Shown piece after piece: positions 9,267 through 18,045 of a stretch of 64,000 nucleotides of DNA. Each line of letters starts with the position of its first letter. The first letter of the stretch is position 1. The stretch is from positions 937,031 through 1,001,030 of the forward strand of contig NZ_WKJC01000001.1 in NCBI RefSeq assembly GCF_009674675.1. The letters are read 5' to 3'. Below the pieces are notes generated by a model. The model was not told the DNA's origin. It made no database searches and saw only the letters and a program-made list of their open reading frames with translations. The position numbers were made by a program, and so were the translations under genes. This DNA comes from Kangiella sp. HZ709 (lineage in GTDB: Bacteria > Pseudomonadota > Gammaproteobacteria > Enterobacterales > Kangiellaceae).

Positions 9267-10871
9267 TTGCACTCTAACAAATCGCAAATACAAACAGACG
9301 TATTAGTTATAGGCTCTGGCGCGGCGGGTTTATCGGCAGCACTAAGATTATCTCATTTAGGCAAAGTCACTGTGCTAAGTAAAGCTGAAATTACAGAAGG
9401 CTCTACTTTCTATGCCCAAGGCGGCATTGCAGCAGTATTACACAAAAACGATAGCGTAGACTCGCATGTAGCTGACACTTTAATTGCTGGCGGTGGTTTG
9501 TGCGATGAAAAAGCCGTTCGTTTTACCGTAGAACACTCGACCGACGCGATTCATTGGCTAATTGATCGGGGAGTTGCTTTTAGTAAGCAGGATCAAGAGT
9601 ACCACTTAACTCGCGAAGGCGGTCACAGTCAAAGGCGTATTATTCATTCTGATGATGCTACAGGCAAAGCCGTTTCAACCACATTAGTCGCAGCCGTTAA
9701 AAATGAAACTAGTATTGAAATTTTAGAACATTACATCGCCGTGGATTTAATTACCGAGCATAAGCTTGGTAATGATGACAGAGAAAATCGCTGTATCGGT
9801 GCATACGTTTTAAATTTAGCACAAGATCGAGTTGAAACCATCAGTGCACGCTTTGTGATTTTAGCTACAGGCGGTGCCAGTAAAGTGTACCTATATACTT
9901 CAAACCCTGATGTTGCCAGTGGTGATGGTATCGCTATGGCCTGGCGCGCCGGTTGCAGTGTCACTAATCTAGAATTCAATCAATTTCACCCAACTTGTCT
10001 GTATCACCCTGAAGCCCGCAGCTTCTTAATTACCGAAGCACTCCGTGGTGAAGGCGCACTTCTACGACGTCCTAATGGCGAGCGCTTTATGCCTGATTAT
10101 GATGACCGTGCCGAATTAGCTTCTCGCGATATTGTCGCCCAAGCTATTGACCATGAGATCAAGAAACTAGGTATCGATTGTGTTTATTTAGACATTAGTC
10201 ATAAAGATCCTGAATTTATAAAAAGCCACTTCCCGACTATTTATAAAAAATTGCTGAATTACGGCATCGATATAACGGTAGATGCGATTCCTGTGGTTCC
10301 AGCAGCGCATTACACCTGCGGTGGGGTAACCGTTGATCTCAATAGTCAAACAGATATCGCAGGGCTCTACGCGATTGGTGAGGTCGCTTACACTGGTTTG
10401 CACGGAGCCAACCGTATGGCCAGTAATTCTTTATTAGAATGCTTGGTATTTGCACAGTCGGCTGCTAATAATATTGAACAGCATTGGCAAGCCAATCAAG
10501 GACAAAGGATCCTTCCTTGCTGGGATGAAAGCCAGGTTACCAACTCTGATGAAGAGGTGATTTTAAATCATAACTGGCATGAACTGAGGCAATTAATGTG
10601 GAACTATGTTGGTATTGTCAGAAGCGACAAGCGACTTGAAAGAGCATTGCGTCGAATTGAATTACTGCAGCAAGAAATTCATGACTACTATGCCAATTTT
10701 AAAGTTTCAAATGACTTGATTGAGTTACGTAACTTAGTAGTGGTGGCAGAGTTAATTGTTCGCTGCGCGCTAGAGCGCAAAGAAAGCCGGGGGCTGCACT
10801 TCACTTTGGATTACCCTTTAGTGCTTGATAACGCTGTGGAAACAGTTTTGAAGCCCAACAGCCTAATTTAA
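9267..10871 (+). CDS. nadB: L-aspartate oxidase (NAD biosynthesis)
   Basis: NadB oxidises L-aspartate to iminoaspartate with FAD, the first step of de novo NAD synthesis; NadA then condenses it. The 534 residues include the FAD-binding [18 protein letters not shown] at about 11-28, [15 protein letters not shown] near 44, and [13 protein letters not shown] near 115 with active-site residues. Translation most likely starts at a TTG (9267): AAGG lies 7 nt upstream and the family begins at this point. It is divergent from rpoE, the E. coli arrangement. Confidence 0.96.
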   Translation: MHSNKSQIQTDVLVIGSGAAGLSAALRLSHLGKVTVLSKAEITEGSTFYAQGGIAAVLHKNDSVDSHVADTLIAGGGLCDEKAVRFTVEHSTDAIHWLIDRGVAFSKQDQEYHLTREGGHSQRRIIHSDDATGKAVSTTLVAAVKNETSIEILEHYIAVDLITEHKLGNDDRENRCIGAYVLNLAQDRVETISARFVILATGGASKVYLYTSNPDVASGDGIAMAWRAGCSVTNLEFNQFHPTCLYHPEARSFLITEALRGEGALLRRPNGERFMPDYDDRAELASRDIVAQAIDHEIKKLGIDCVYLDISHKDPEFIKSHFPTIYKKLLNYGIDITVDAIPVVPAAHYTCGGVTVDLNSQTDIAGLYAIGEVAYTGLHGANRMASNSLLECLVFAQSAANNIEQHWQANQGQRILPCWDESQVTNSDEEVILNHNWHELRQLMWNYVGIVRSDKRLERALRRIELLQQEIHDYYANFKVSNDLIELRNLVVVAELIVRCALERKESRGLHFTLDYPLVLDNAVETVLKPNSLI

Positions 10872-10903
10872 AAGCTTATCAATTACCTTAAATTAGCGAA
10901 TTG

Positions 10904-11356
10904 CTATTGAATTTGATCATTGTCAGTTGGTAGGTATCGTAGAGTTCGACAGAGATCGCGGTAGTTTTTATCACCGAGCGTATGTTTCGACAAAAGTAGC
11001 TGATGATTGACTAGTTTCATCGATTCATTAAATCGAAAGCTTAGTAACACCCAGCCCATTAACACTCGCGTGCCAGACAAAAGGTAAATGGCTATTTTCT
11101 GCTCTTCCACTAGCATATACCAGTTATCTCCATCCCAATAAATCCTCTGGAATTGACTTAGCTGTCGTCGGTGCAGCCATAGATGCAATAAACCTAACGA
11201 GAAGATCAAGACAATAATTAACAACTTCAGCAATATACTCAGTTCTAAATCAAGAAATAACAAAAAGGCTGATAAGATCAGTAACAGCAATAACCAAACA
11301 CTAGCGATAAAATAGTAATCGCTAGTAGAAGTTTGAATAGGTAACGATAGTTTCAA
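10904..11356 (-). CDS. ygfX: YgfX-like membrane protein
   Basis: A 150-residue protein with two close transmembrane helices (about residues 14-32 and 39-57) and a C-terminal cytoplasmic domain. It is encoded 32 bp after sdhE, the same pairing as sdhE-ygfX in E. coli, where YgfX (CptA) was proposed to act as a toxin on the cell-division and cell-shape proteins. The start is a TTG with AAAGGAAT seven bases upstream. Sequence similarity across this family is low, so the call rests on topology and neighbour. Confidence 0.7.
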   Translation of the reverse strand: MKLSLPIQTSTSDYYFIASVWLLLLLILSAFLLFLDLELSILLKLLIIVLIFSLGLLHLWLHRRQLSQFQRIYWDGDNWYMLVEEQKIAIYLLSGTRVLMGWVLLSFRFNESMKLVNHQLLLSKHTLGDKNYRDLCRTLRYLPTDNDQIQ

Positions 11357-11388
11357 GCAAATTCCTTTTGCTATTGAGCGTATTTATT

Positions 11389-11652
11389 TTAGCCTTTTGT
11401 TAACTTTTCTTTCAAGTAAGCTTGTATCTTATGCACTAAACTTGAAAATTCGGCAGTAGGGCTCTCATAACCCATAAGCCAAGCATATAAATCTGGATCG
11501 TCATTGGTTAGGAAATGCTTAAAATGATCCACTTCGGCGTCTTCCATCTTGGAAAAACTCACCTCTAGGTATGGCGCCAAAATTACATCAAGTTCGAGCA
11601 TTCCTCGACGCGAAGCCCATAGCAATGCTTTTAATTCTTCCTTTCGATCCAT
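11389..11652 (-). CDS. sdhE: FAD assembly factor SdhE
   Basis: SdhE helps covalent attachment of FAD to succinate dehydrogenase SdhA and fumarate reductase. The 87-residue product has the conserved RRGMLELD motif at about 15-22 (the RGxxE flavinylation motif) and DDPDLYAWLMGYE near 51. It is divergent from ygfZ across 145 bp, as in E. coli. Confidence 0.94.
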   Translation of the reverse strand: MDRKEELKALLWASRRGMLELDVILAPYLEVSFSKMEDAEVDHFKHFLTNDDPDLYAWLMGYESPTAEFSSLVHKIQAYLKEKLTKG

Positions 11653-11797
11653 ATATTTTAGTAAAGTTAACTTTAAATGCGTTATTCTTACCCCATTATA
11701 ACTTCATTGGTGTAAAAGCACTAAGTTTCAAAGGAAAAATTATTTCCGCTGAACTAGTGTAAATGTCACTCTAATAACTAAATACAGTATCTTTGCG

Positions 11798-12682
11798 ATG
11801 AATAATTCCAATCAATACCAAATCTTATCCGATTACCGAGTGATCCGAATTAGCGGTGATGACAGCGAAAAATTTTTACAGGGTCAATTAACCTGCGACC
11901 TCAAGGATGCCAATGGCGAAAAAGTCGTTATAGGCGGCTATTGCAATGTGCAAGGTCGATTACATGCAACATTCTATTTGGCAAAAATTAATTCTGGCTA
12001 CTTATTAGTTTGCCCTACGGTTGTTGCTGAGCACTTAACTGCAACCCTCGCAAAATATGCAGTCTTTTTCCAAACCTCGATTAACCTTGAAGAGTCACTT
12101 GCGCTTATAGCCTATACGAATAATCATCAACAAGAGGATTTAATGCAAATGAACCTGACGAAGGATATTGCATCTAAAGTCAAGGTGACCTTTGCCTTAG
12201 GTGAGTTGGCTGTTGCCATACTGGAAACCAACCACCTTAATGACTTGTTACAAACAAAATTAGCTGCTTATGAAACGACTTCGACTGATATTTTTGCTTT
12301 ACAGCAAATCCGTAAGCAAATCCCTATGGTTCAAGTTTCGACTATTGAAACGTTACTACCGCATTATATCGGTTTACCACAAGTAGGCGGCGTTAATTTT
12401 GAAAAAGGTTGTTATACCGGACAAGAGGTAGTAGCGAGAATGCATTACCGCGGTTCTTTAAAAACTCACCCATCTATAGCTGAAATTGAAAGCCAAGCAA
12501 ACCTCGAAGCTGGTACACCTATAGTAAATCATCTGGATAAAAAAGTTGGGGAGTTGATCAACAGCGCTGTTCAGAAAGGCTCAAAAAATAAGCTAGTCGC
12601 TTTGATAAGTCTTGCTGATAAAGCTTTACAAGATGAGCTGTCAGTTGCTGGACACCCTTTGCAGCTATTAAGTGCAGACTAA
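11798..12682 (+). CDS. ygfZ: tRNA-modifying / Fe-S maturation protein YgfZ (folate-binding)
   Basis: A folate-binding protein of the GcvT fold, needed for full activity of some Fe-S enzymes such as MiaB. The 294 residues include the family signature KGCYTGQEVVARMHYRG near residue 203 with the conserved cysteine. The N-terminal FLQGQLTCDL is also characteristic. It stands divergent from sdhE and is a single-gene unit that closes with a hairpin at its stop codon. Confidence 0.93.
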   Translation: MNNSNQYQILSDYRVIRISGDDSEKFLQGQLTCDLKDANGEKVVIGGYCNVQGRLHATFYLAKINSGYLLVCPTVVAEHLTATLAKYAVFFQTSINLEESLALIAYTNNHQQEDLMQMNLTKDIASKVKVTFALGELAVAILETNHLNDLLQTKLAAYETTSTDIFALQQIRKQIPMVQVSTIETLLPHYIGLPQVGGVNFEKGCYTGQEVVARMHYRGSLKTHPSIAEIESQANLEAGTPIVNHLDKKVGELINSAVQKGSKNKLVALISLADKALQDELSVAGHPLQLLSAD

Positions 12683-12699
12683 AGCCTGCACTTAATTTT
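12668..12699 (+). terminator. Hairpin terminator at the ygfZ stop
   Basis: A 10-bp stem TTAAGTGCAG / CTGCACTTAA (12668-12677 and 12686-12695) with the ygfZ TAA in its 8-nt loop, followed by TTTT. The weak T-run makes termination plausible but not certain. Confidence 0.6.
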
Positions 12700-12764
12700 A
12701 ATCCTTAATTGTCAAGTTTAACTTGATAAGGCAACCTTTAAATTATAAGAAGGAACTTAAATTC

Positions 12765-13403
12765 TCATTCTTCCAACGCATAACGAGCCGCGTCTAATAA
12801 CAACTCAGGCTTGATTCTCACGCGGAAATTTGGATTAACGTATTCAAACTGAATAACACCTTTTTGATCCAAAATAAATACCGCCGGAACCGGTAAAATG
12901 CTTCGCTCATCACCTTCTATCGATTGAGTTTTACCGCCAACCGATGCCACTCTATCTGAATAACTTTTAGGGATATAGAAACCTAAACCAAACTGACGAA
13001 TAGCATCTAAAGCAAAATCTGATGCCAATTGATAATCCAAATCCTTGTCAGACATAGCCTTTTTTAATGCATCTGGTGTATCTGGGCTAATGGCAATCAA
13101 TTGATAACCTAAGTCGCGAATTTGCTTTTCTACTTTCTGGATTTGGCTTAATTGAGCATTACAAAACGGGCACCAACCACCACGATAAAATAAGAGAATG
13201 GTAGGTTTTTCAGCCGCTTTTTCCAATAAGTTAAAAGGCGTTCCTTTCGCATCGAATAAAGTCACCGCAGGAATCGTCTCGCCAATCAAAATTGGTGAAA
13301 CTTGCGCAGCATTTTCAACGATTTCAGTTCTATCTCTAGCCTTCAAATCTGACACTAATGCAAAAGAAAAAACCAAAGAAAGGAAATAAGTCATTGTTTT
13401 CAT
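12765..13403 (-). CDS. Exported peroxiredoxin-like thioredoxin-fold protein
   Basis: A 212-residue protein with a signal peptide (MKTMTYFLSLVFSFALVSDLKA) and an AhpC/TSA-like redoxin domain. The redox site is FYRGGWCPFCNAQL near residue 77, a CPFC pair. Members of this peroxiredoxin-like group are thought to act on peroxides or disulfides; the substrate here is unknown. It is divergent from a TetR regulator across a region with a perfect palindromic operator, so it may be a target of that regulator. A membrane-anchored relative is at 27518. Confidence 0.85.
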   Translation of the reverse strand: MKTMTYFLSLVFSFALVSDLKARDRTEIVENAAQVSPILIGETIPAVTLFDAKGTPFNLLEKAAEKPTILLFYRGGWCPFCNAQLSQIQKVEKQIRDLGYQLIAISPDTPDALKKAMSDKDLDYQLASDFALDAIRQFGLGFYIPKSYSDRVASVGGKTQSIEGDERSILPVPAVFILDQKGVIQFEYVNPNFRVRIKPELLLDAARYALEE

Positions 13404-13525
13404 TAATTGTACCCTAGTTAAAGTATTGATTTACCGTCTTTAGATAAAGAAACAGCTTGATTATTACATTTTGGACTAGTTTTTATAAATGTAAAAGAAG
13501 GTTAAACCGAGCCGAATGAGTTTCA

Positions 13526-13546
13526 TAACTGACCAGCGGTCAGTTA
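13526..13546. promoter_or_regulatory. Palindromic operator in the redoxin / tetR divergent region
   Basis: A perfect 9-bp inverted repeat, TAACTGACC and GGTCAGTTA, around the centre AGC. The TGACC..GGTCA core is typical of TetR-family operators. It sits between the start of the exported redoxin (13403) and the TetR gene (13608), so autoregulation and control of the redoxin are likely. Confidence 0.75.
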
Positions 13547-13566
13547 CAATAACAATCAAATCTTGC

Positions 13567-13583
13567 AGCTGGTCATACCAGCT
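13567..13583. promoter_or_regulatory. Second palindrome upstream of tetR
   Basis: AGCTGGT and ACCAGCT flank the centre CAT, a perfect 7-bp inverted repeat ending 24 bp before the TetR start codon. It could be an operator or an mRNA hairpin. Its 11-base core TGGTCATACCA recurs at 27395-27405, upstream of the second redoxin/DUF885 pair. Confidence 0.45.
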
Positions 13584-13607
13584 TGCTTTGGTATAAATGA
13601 GGTCTTT

Positions 13608-14249
13608 ATGGTTGCTACTCGAGCTTATACAAAAGTTGATAAATTAGAGCGTAAACAAGAAATTTTGATGTCTGCTGAAGATTTGTTTATCAAGCAAGAT
13701 GGTCAGTTTCCTACGGTTAGTGCTATTTGCACATACAATTCTATGGCTAAAGGCACTGTTTATCTATACTTTTCGAATAAAGACGAAATCATTTTGGCCT
13801 TGTTGGAGAAATACTTTAATCAATGGTTAGATCCAAAAAATGTTAATGATTTTGATCTAAACATAGAAAAAGTGGTGGATTCTTTGCTTGGTTTCATCAC
13901 GCGAAATCCTTATAAATTTCGATTAATAAATACCAATAACTTTTTAGAGAATAATGCAGGATCAGAAAAAGTTATTAACTTCTATCAAACGGTTATGGAA
14001 TCTGTCGAGAAGTTAAGCAAGTACATTTCTAGAAATCTTGATCAACCAATTGAAGTTTGCCAACAATGGTTACAAGATTGCTATTATTATTTGCAAGGAC
14101 TATGGAAAATCGCTAACCCTAGTTATCAAAATAAGGTCGCTTTAAAAACAATTAATGAGGGAGTGAACTTTCAATCATTAGTTCCAGAATTTGAAACTGA
14201 AGCTAAACGCTTTATGACAAGACTTTGGCGACAAATGGCGCAATCATAA
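13608..14249 (+). CDS. TetR family transcriptional regulator
   Basis: A 213-residue repressor-like protein. The helix-turn-helix is at about residues 30-55 (VSAICTYNSMAKGTVYLYFS, then NKDEIILALLEKYF). The ligand-binding C-terminal domain is not of a recognised subgroup. Start chosen at ATG 13608 because TGAGG stands 5 nt upstream; a longer TTG reading would run through the palindrome at 13567. Two palindromes upstream suggest autoregulation. Likely targets are itself and the divergent redoxin gene. Confidence 0.9.
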   Translation: MVATRAYTKVDKLERKQEILMSAEDLFIKQDGQFPTVSAICTYNSMAKGTVYLYFSNKDEIILALLEKYFNQWLDPKNVNDFDLNIEKVVDSLLGFITRNPYKFRLINTNNFLENNAGSEKVINFYQTVMESVEKLSKYISRNLDQPIEVCQQWLQDCYYYLQGLWKIANPSYQNKVALKTINEGVNFQSLVPEFETEAKRFMTRLWRQMAQS

Positions 14250-14257
14250 ACTGCAGA

Positions 14258-14292
14258 TTAAAAAAGCCCTAGTAACTAGGGCTTTTTTAATC
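14258..14292. terminator. Bidirectional terminator between tetR and DUF885 gene
   Basis: Stem AAAAAAGCCCTAG / CTAGGGCTTTTTT around a 3-nt loop (TAA). It has a T-run on each strand and lies exactly between the two convergent genes. Confidence 0.92.
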
Positions 14293-16241
14293 TATTGAGA
14301 ACTCTCAATCCATTTTAGAATTTTAGTTTCTAAGATATTTAAAGGAAGGGAGCCATCTTTCAAAATTTGGTAATGAAACTCTCGTACATCGAACTTATCG
14401 CCTAACGTATTTTCAGCAATATTCCTTAGCTCACGAATTTTTAACTGACCGATTTTATAAGCCAACGCCTGGCTTGGAATGGCCATAAATCGCTCAGCTT
14501 CAGACACTCGTCTTGCTTCAGCAACTGGTGAGTTTTTTTCCATATAATCCAACACTTGTTGTCTGGTCCACCCTTTTGCATGAAAACCTGTGTCCACTAC
14601 TAAACGAATGGCACGCCACAACTCAGCAGCAAGAGCACCAAAGTATTGATAAGGGTCTGTGTAGACACCCATCTCTTTACCTAATGACTCTGAATATAAT
14701 CCCCAGCCTTCTATATAAGCAGTTGTACCCCCAAAACGTCTAAATTTAGGTAAGTCTTCTAATTCCTGCTGCGTGGAAATTTGAAAATGATGTCCAGGCA
14801 CTGCTTCATGCAAATACAGTGATTCAACTGCCCAGCTAGGCCGTGCGGATAAATCATAGGTATTCACATAAAATATTCCAGGGCGGGCACCATCAGGAGA
14901 AGCACTCTGATATGAAGCACCAGATGCTGATTGCTCTCTAAATGGCTCCACCGCGCGAATTTCAAACTCAGCTTTAGGAATCACTTTAAAAAAGTTAGGC
15001 GCTGCGGTATCAAGCTGTTCTCTTAAACTCTCATAGGCATTCAGCATGTCCTGTTTTGACTCAAAATGAAATTGCTTAGAGCTTTTGGTGAACTCAAAAA
15101 ACTCCTGTAAAGTGCCAGTAAACTCGACTTCTTTCATCACCTGGTTCATCTCAGCATGAATTCGCTTTACCTCATCAAGACCAATTTGATGAATTTGTTC
15201 TGGCGATAAATTGGTACTGGTGGTTTGCTTCACCTTAAATGCATACCAAGCTTTACCATTAGGCAAATCTACCATGCCATGAGTATCACGTGCTGCAGGC
15301 AGGTATTCATTTGCTATAAACTGATGCATCTTGTTATAACTTGGAACTACAATTGCCTTAATGGCCTTAACATAAGCTGAAGATAAACGCTTTTTATCCT
15401 CATTCGAAAAACTGTCAGGCATATTTTTAACTGGTCCATAAAATAGGCTCTTCTCAACATCATCAACAATATGAGCTTTAAGTTGCGGCAATACTTTTTG
15501 CATCAGAACTTTTGGCCGAATGATGCCTTTTTTCATGCCTTGTTTCATATTAGCAATAGTGACATCGACTGCCTGAGGAACTTCAGACAAGCGACCTAAC
15601 CAGTTTTCATAATCTTCAACAGTCTTAAAGGGTTGCGCTGACTGGCCAGAGCCAAGCATTGCGATAAAATTGAAGGGGTTACGGAATTGCTGTATTGGTT
15701 GTAGATGGTCCAAATACTGTTCAGAGGTTTTTTCAGCCAAACGTTCGTCTCTAAAAATTTGATAACTCAATAAGTCTTGTCCAGTCAATTTTGACGAATC
15801 AACTTGATTGATTTTGTTCAAATACTCTTGATTAAAAGCTCTTTGGGCAGCCAATCCTTCTGCGGAACCAAAATCTCCTAACTTATCATTGTATCGCTTG
15901 TCACCTCGGAAAGTTGCCATTATTGGGTTTAACTCCAGTGAACGCTCCCAATAATCACTATATATTTTTGCTGCTTTATCAGCTTCTGAAGTGGCTTTTG
16001 AAGCCGCTAAAGTGTGAGTTATTGAATCAGGTTCTAGAGTGTCTTTATTGGCATCTGCAACTGTGCTTTTTATAGCCTTTGCTTCCGCTTTTACAGCTTC
16101 GGCACTGCTTTCTAATAACTGCGTTTTAGTGGTTTGAGTATTCTCATCCCCAGATTTCGGGGCTTCTGAGCTACAAGCTGCTAATAGGGATAAAGAAATG
16201 ACAATGCTTAAGCCATGACCAACTAATCGATTCACCTTCAA
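14292..16241 (-). CDS. DUF885 family lipoprotein, putative zinc peptidase
   Basis: A 649-residue protein with a lipoprotein signal (LSLLAACSS, Cys near residue 23), an Ala/Lys/Thr-rich linker to about residue 85 and a DUF885 domain. The motif HEAVPGHHFQ near residue 482 is an HExxxH-type metal site, and EGWGLYSE supplies a further Glu. DUF885 proteins are thought to be metallopeptidases of the M3/M32-like fold; the substrate is unknown. A close paralogue of 625 residues lies at 28461. Confidence 0.85.
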   Translation of the reverse strand: MKVNRLVGHGLSIVISLSLLAACSSEAPKSGDENTQTTKTQLLESSAEAVKAEAKAIKSTVADANKDTLEPDSITHTLAASKATSEADKAAKIYSDYWERSLELNPIMATFRGDKRYNDKLGDFGSAEGLAAQRAFNQEYLNKINQVDSSKLTGQDLLSYQIFRDERLAEKTSEQYLDHLQPIQQFRNPFNFIAMLGSGQSAQPFKTVEDYENWLGRLSEVPQAVDVTIANMKQGMKKGIIRPKVLMQKVLPQLKAHIVDDVEKSLFYGPVKNMPDSFSNEDKKRLSSAYVKAIKAIVVPSYNKMHQFIANEYLPAARDTHGMVDLPNGKAWYAFKVKQTTSTNLSPEQIHQIGLDEVKRIHAEMNQVMKEVEFTGTLQEFFEFTKSSKQFHFESKQDMLNAYESLREQLDTAAPNFFKVIPKAEFEIRAVEPFREQSASGASYQSASPDGARPGIFYVNTYDLSARPSWAVESLYLHEAVPGHHFQISTQQELEDLPKFRRFGGTTAYIEGWGLYSESLGKEMGVYTDPYQYFGALAAELWRAIRLVVDTGFHAKGWTRQQVLDYMEKNSPVAEARRVSEAERFMAIPSQALAYKIGQLKIRELRNIAENTLGDKFDVREFHYQILKDGSLPLNILETKILKWIESSQ

Positions 16242-16431
16242 ACTCCATATTATTTATATTCTATCCAATCATACCCAACAGTGCTCGAATGGCAATAAAC
16301 TATTTCACGATAAGCTAAAAGAATTTTCTTAAGAAACAATTTGTTACATGCTAATTCGGTCTGGCTATAAACCTTTTAATACACCTCTACATCTAAAGAG
16401 TAACTCAACAACAAATGAATAGAGGGATCCC

Positions 16432-17205
16432 ATGCGAAATTTAATCAGTTCAATAGCGTTAATCTCAACTCTTGGCTTTTCAAGTAACTTGTTTGCGTTA
16501 CAAGATACCAAAGAATTAAACCTTGCAGCTAGTAGCCTAAAGTCTTTTTTTATCGATTCTGGTGCCGGTAGTTTAGAAGTAGTCGGTAAGCCTAATCTTA
16601 ACCAGATCCAAGTTACTGCCGATATCTACGTAGAAGGACTTGATGAAGACGATGCGCAAGAATGGTTTGAAGACAATATGAAACTCACGTTACAAGAGTC
16701 GCGTGGTCGCGCCACGCTTAAAGCTACTTTTAAATCTAACTCAAGTTTTTTTGGTTGGAATAAAGAAAAGAAAATCGACTTAACGGTTTATATGCCAGAA
16801 AATTTGGAATTAGAAGTCGATGACGGCTCTGGCTGGGCAAAAATAAGTGATATTAAAGCCAATGTAATGGTTGATGATGGCTCAGGCTCATTAGATATTG
16901 CCAATATTCAAGGCAGTCTAAAGGTTGAAGATGGCTCTGGTAGCTTATCTATTGAAAATGTCGATGGCGATCTCTGGGTTGATGATGGATCAGGCAAACT
17001 GGTTATAGACCAAGTTACTGGCAAAGCTGATATTGATGACGGTTCTGGCAGCTTAAAAATCAGCAATATCGGCAAAAACGTATATATTGTCGATGGTTCA
17101 GGGTCCATCGAGGCTTGCAACATCGATAACAAGCTCACCATTGATGATGGATCTGGCAGCGTTAAAACCTGCTCAGACTTTAAAGGCGAATTAGTACTGA
17201 AATAA
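16432..17205 (+). CDS. Exported DUF4097-like beta-helix protein with DDGSG repeats
   Basis: A 257-residue protein with a signal peptide (MRNLISSIALISTLGFSSNLFA). From residue 129 on, seven copies of a (V/I)DDGSGS-type motif recur every 18 residues exactly (codons at 16819, 16873, 16927, 16981, 17035, 17089, 17143), which predicts a right-handed beta-helix with one rung per repeat. An earlier related stretch, IDSGAGSLEV, is at residue 42. It resembles putative adhesins of the DUF4097 group. The function is unknown; a strong GAGGGA site precedes the ATG. Confidence 0.75.
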   Translation: MRNLISSIALISTLGFSSNLFALQDTKELNLAASSLKSFFIDSGAGSLEVVGKPNLNQIQVTADIYVEGLDEDDAQEWFEDNMKLTLQESRGRATLKATFKSNSSFFGWNKEKKIDLTVYMPENLELEVDDGSGWAKISDIKANVMVDDGSGSLDIANIQGSLKVEDGSGSLSIENVDGDLWVDDGSGKLVIDQVTGKADIDDGSGSLKISNIGKNVYIVDGSGSIEACNIDNKLTIDDGSGSVKTCSDFKGELVLK

Positions 17206-17292
17206 TAGTAAGCCGCAAATAATGCTTCCCTAGCAAGTCAAAGCGGTCTTTATCCTTCAACAGTACAACCAACTGTGGCTGCTTTGATCTTC

Positions 17293-17320
17293 GCCCTAGC
17301 TTTGGCTAGGGCTTTTTTTT
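17293..17320 (+). terminator. Rho-independent terminator before fabA
   Basis: Stem GCCCTAGC / GCTAGGGC with a 4-nt loop (TTTG), followed by eight T. It is about 90 bp beyond the beta-helix gene. Confidence 0.88.
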
Positions 17321-17349
17321 GCAAAATAACCTCATTTTGTTTGAATTCC

Positions 17350-17366
17350 ATCTGATCCAACCAGAT
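17350..17366 (+). promoter_or_regulatory. FadR-like operator at the fabA promoter
   Basis: ATCTGATCCAACCAGAT matches 14 of 17 bases of the E. coli fadB FadR operator ATCTGGTACGACCAGAT (recalled). A likely -10, CATAAT preceded by TG, lies at 17384-17389, which puts the site around -38. In E. coli FadR activates fabA from about -40, so the architecture agrees. Confidence 0.6.
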
Positions 17367-17428
17367 TAAGCCTATTATTTGTGCATAATAGCCATCCATT
17401 TAAATTAGGCAGCGTTTGAATCTGCCCT

Positions 17429-17980
17429 ATGAGTGTTATTATGAAGCTTGAACAACCAGAAGCTAAGCAGCGCCCTGCTATGCTTAGTAAAGAAGATTTA
17501 CTCGATTGCGGTCATGGCAAAATGTTTGGTGATGGCAATGCTAAATTGCCCCTTGGCAACATGTTAATGATGGATCGCATTACCAATATTCAAGACGATG
17601 GTGGAGAGTTTGGCAAAGGTCAAATCGTCGCTGAGCTTGATATTAACCCTCAGCAATGGTTCTTTGGTTGTCACTTCGAAGGTGATCCAGTTATGCCTGG
17701 CTGCTTAGGTGTTGATGCTTTATGGCAACTGTCAGGCTTCTTCCTTCCTTGGCTTGGTCACCCGGGTAAAGGGCGTGCTTTAGGCGCTGGCGAAATAAAA
17801 TTTACGGGACAAGTACTTCCAACTTCAAAGCTAGTCACTTATATTATCGATATTAAAAGAGTGATTACTCGCAAGTTGAAAATGGTTATTGCCGACGGCC
17901 GTATGCTAGTCGATGGTAAGCAGATATACACCGCTAAAGATTTACGTGTTGGGTTATTCCAATCCACTGAAAATTTTTAA
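17429..17980 (+). CDS. fabA: 3-hydroxydecanoyl-ACP dehydratase/isomerase FabA
   Basis: FabA dehydrates 3-hydroxydecanoyl-ACP and isomerises the trans-2 to the cis-3 enoyl product, the branch point to unsaturated fatty acids. The 183-residue protein is slightly longer than in E. coli because of the N-terminus; an internal ATG at 17441 is an alternative start. The catalytic His and Asp are in [20 protein letters not shown] (about residues 81-100). It pairs with fabB 65 bp downstream, so both are likely in one unit. Confidence 0.97.
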   Translation: MSVIMKLEQPEAKQRPAMLSKEDLLDCGHGKMFGDGNAKLPLGNMLMMDRITNIQDDGGEFGKGQIVAELDINPQQWFFGCHFEGDPVMPGCLGVDALWQLSGFFLPWLGHPGKGRALGAGEIKFTGQVLPTSKLVTYIIDIKRVITRKLKMVIADGRMLVDGKQIYTAKDLRVGLFQSTENF

Positions 17981-18045
17981 GCAAGCCATTTAAGTAGAAT
18001 ACTGGTAATCACAAATACCATAAAAACAAACAGCTAGGTTTTTTC

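Noticed and set aside
12712-12728. TCAAGTT/AACTTGA palindrome between ygfZ and the redoxin gene
   Set aside because: Very weak AT-rich stem and no T-run; could be chance.
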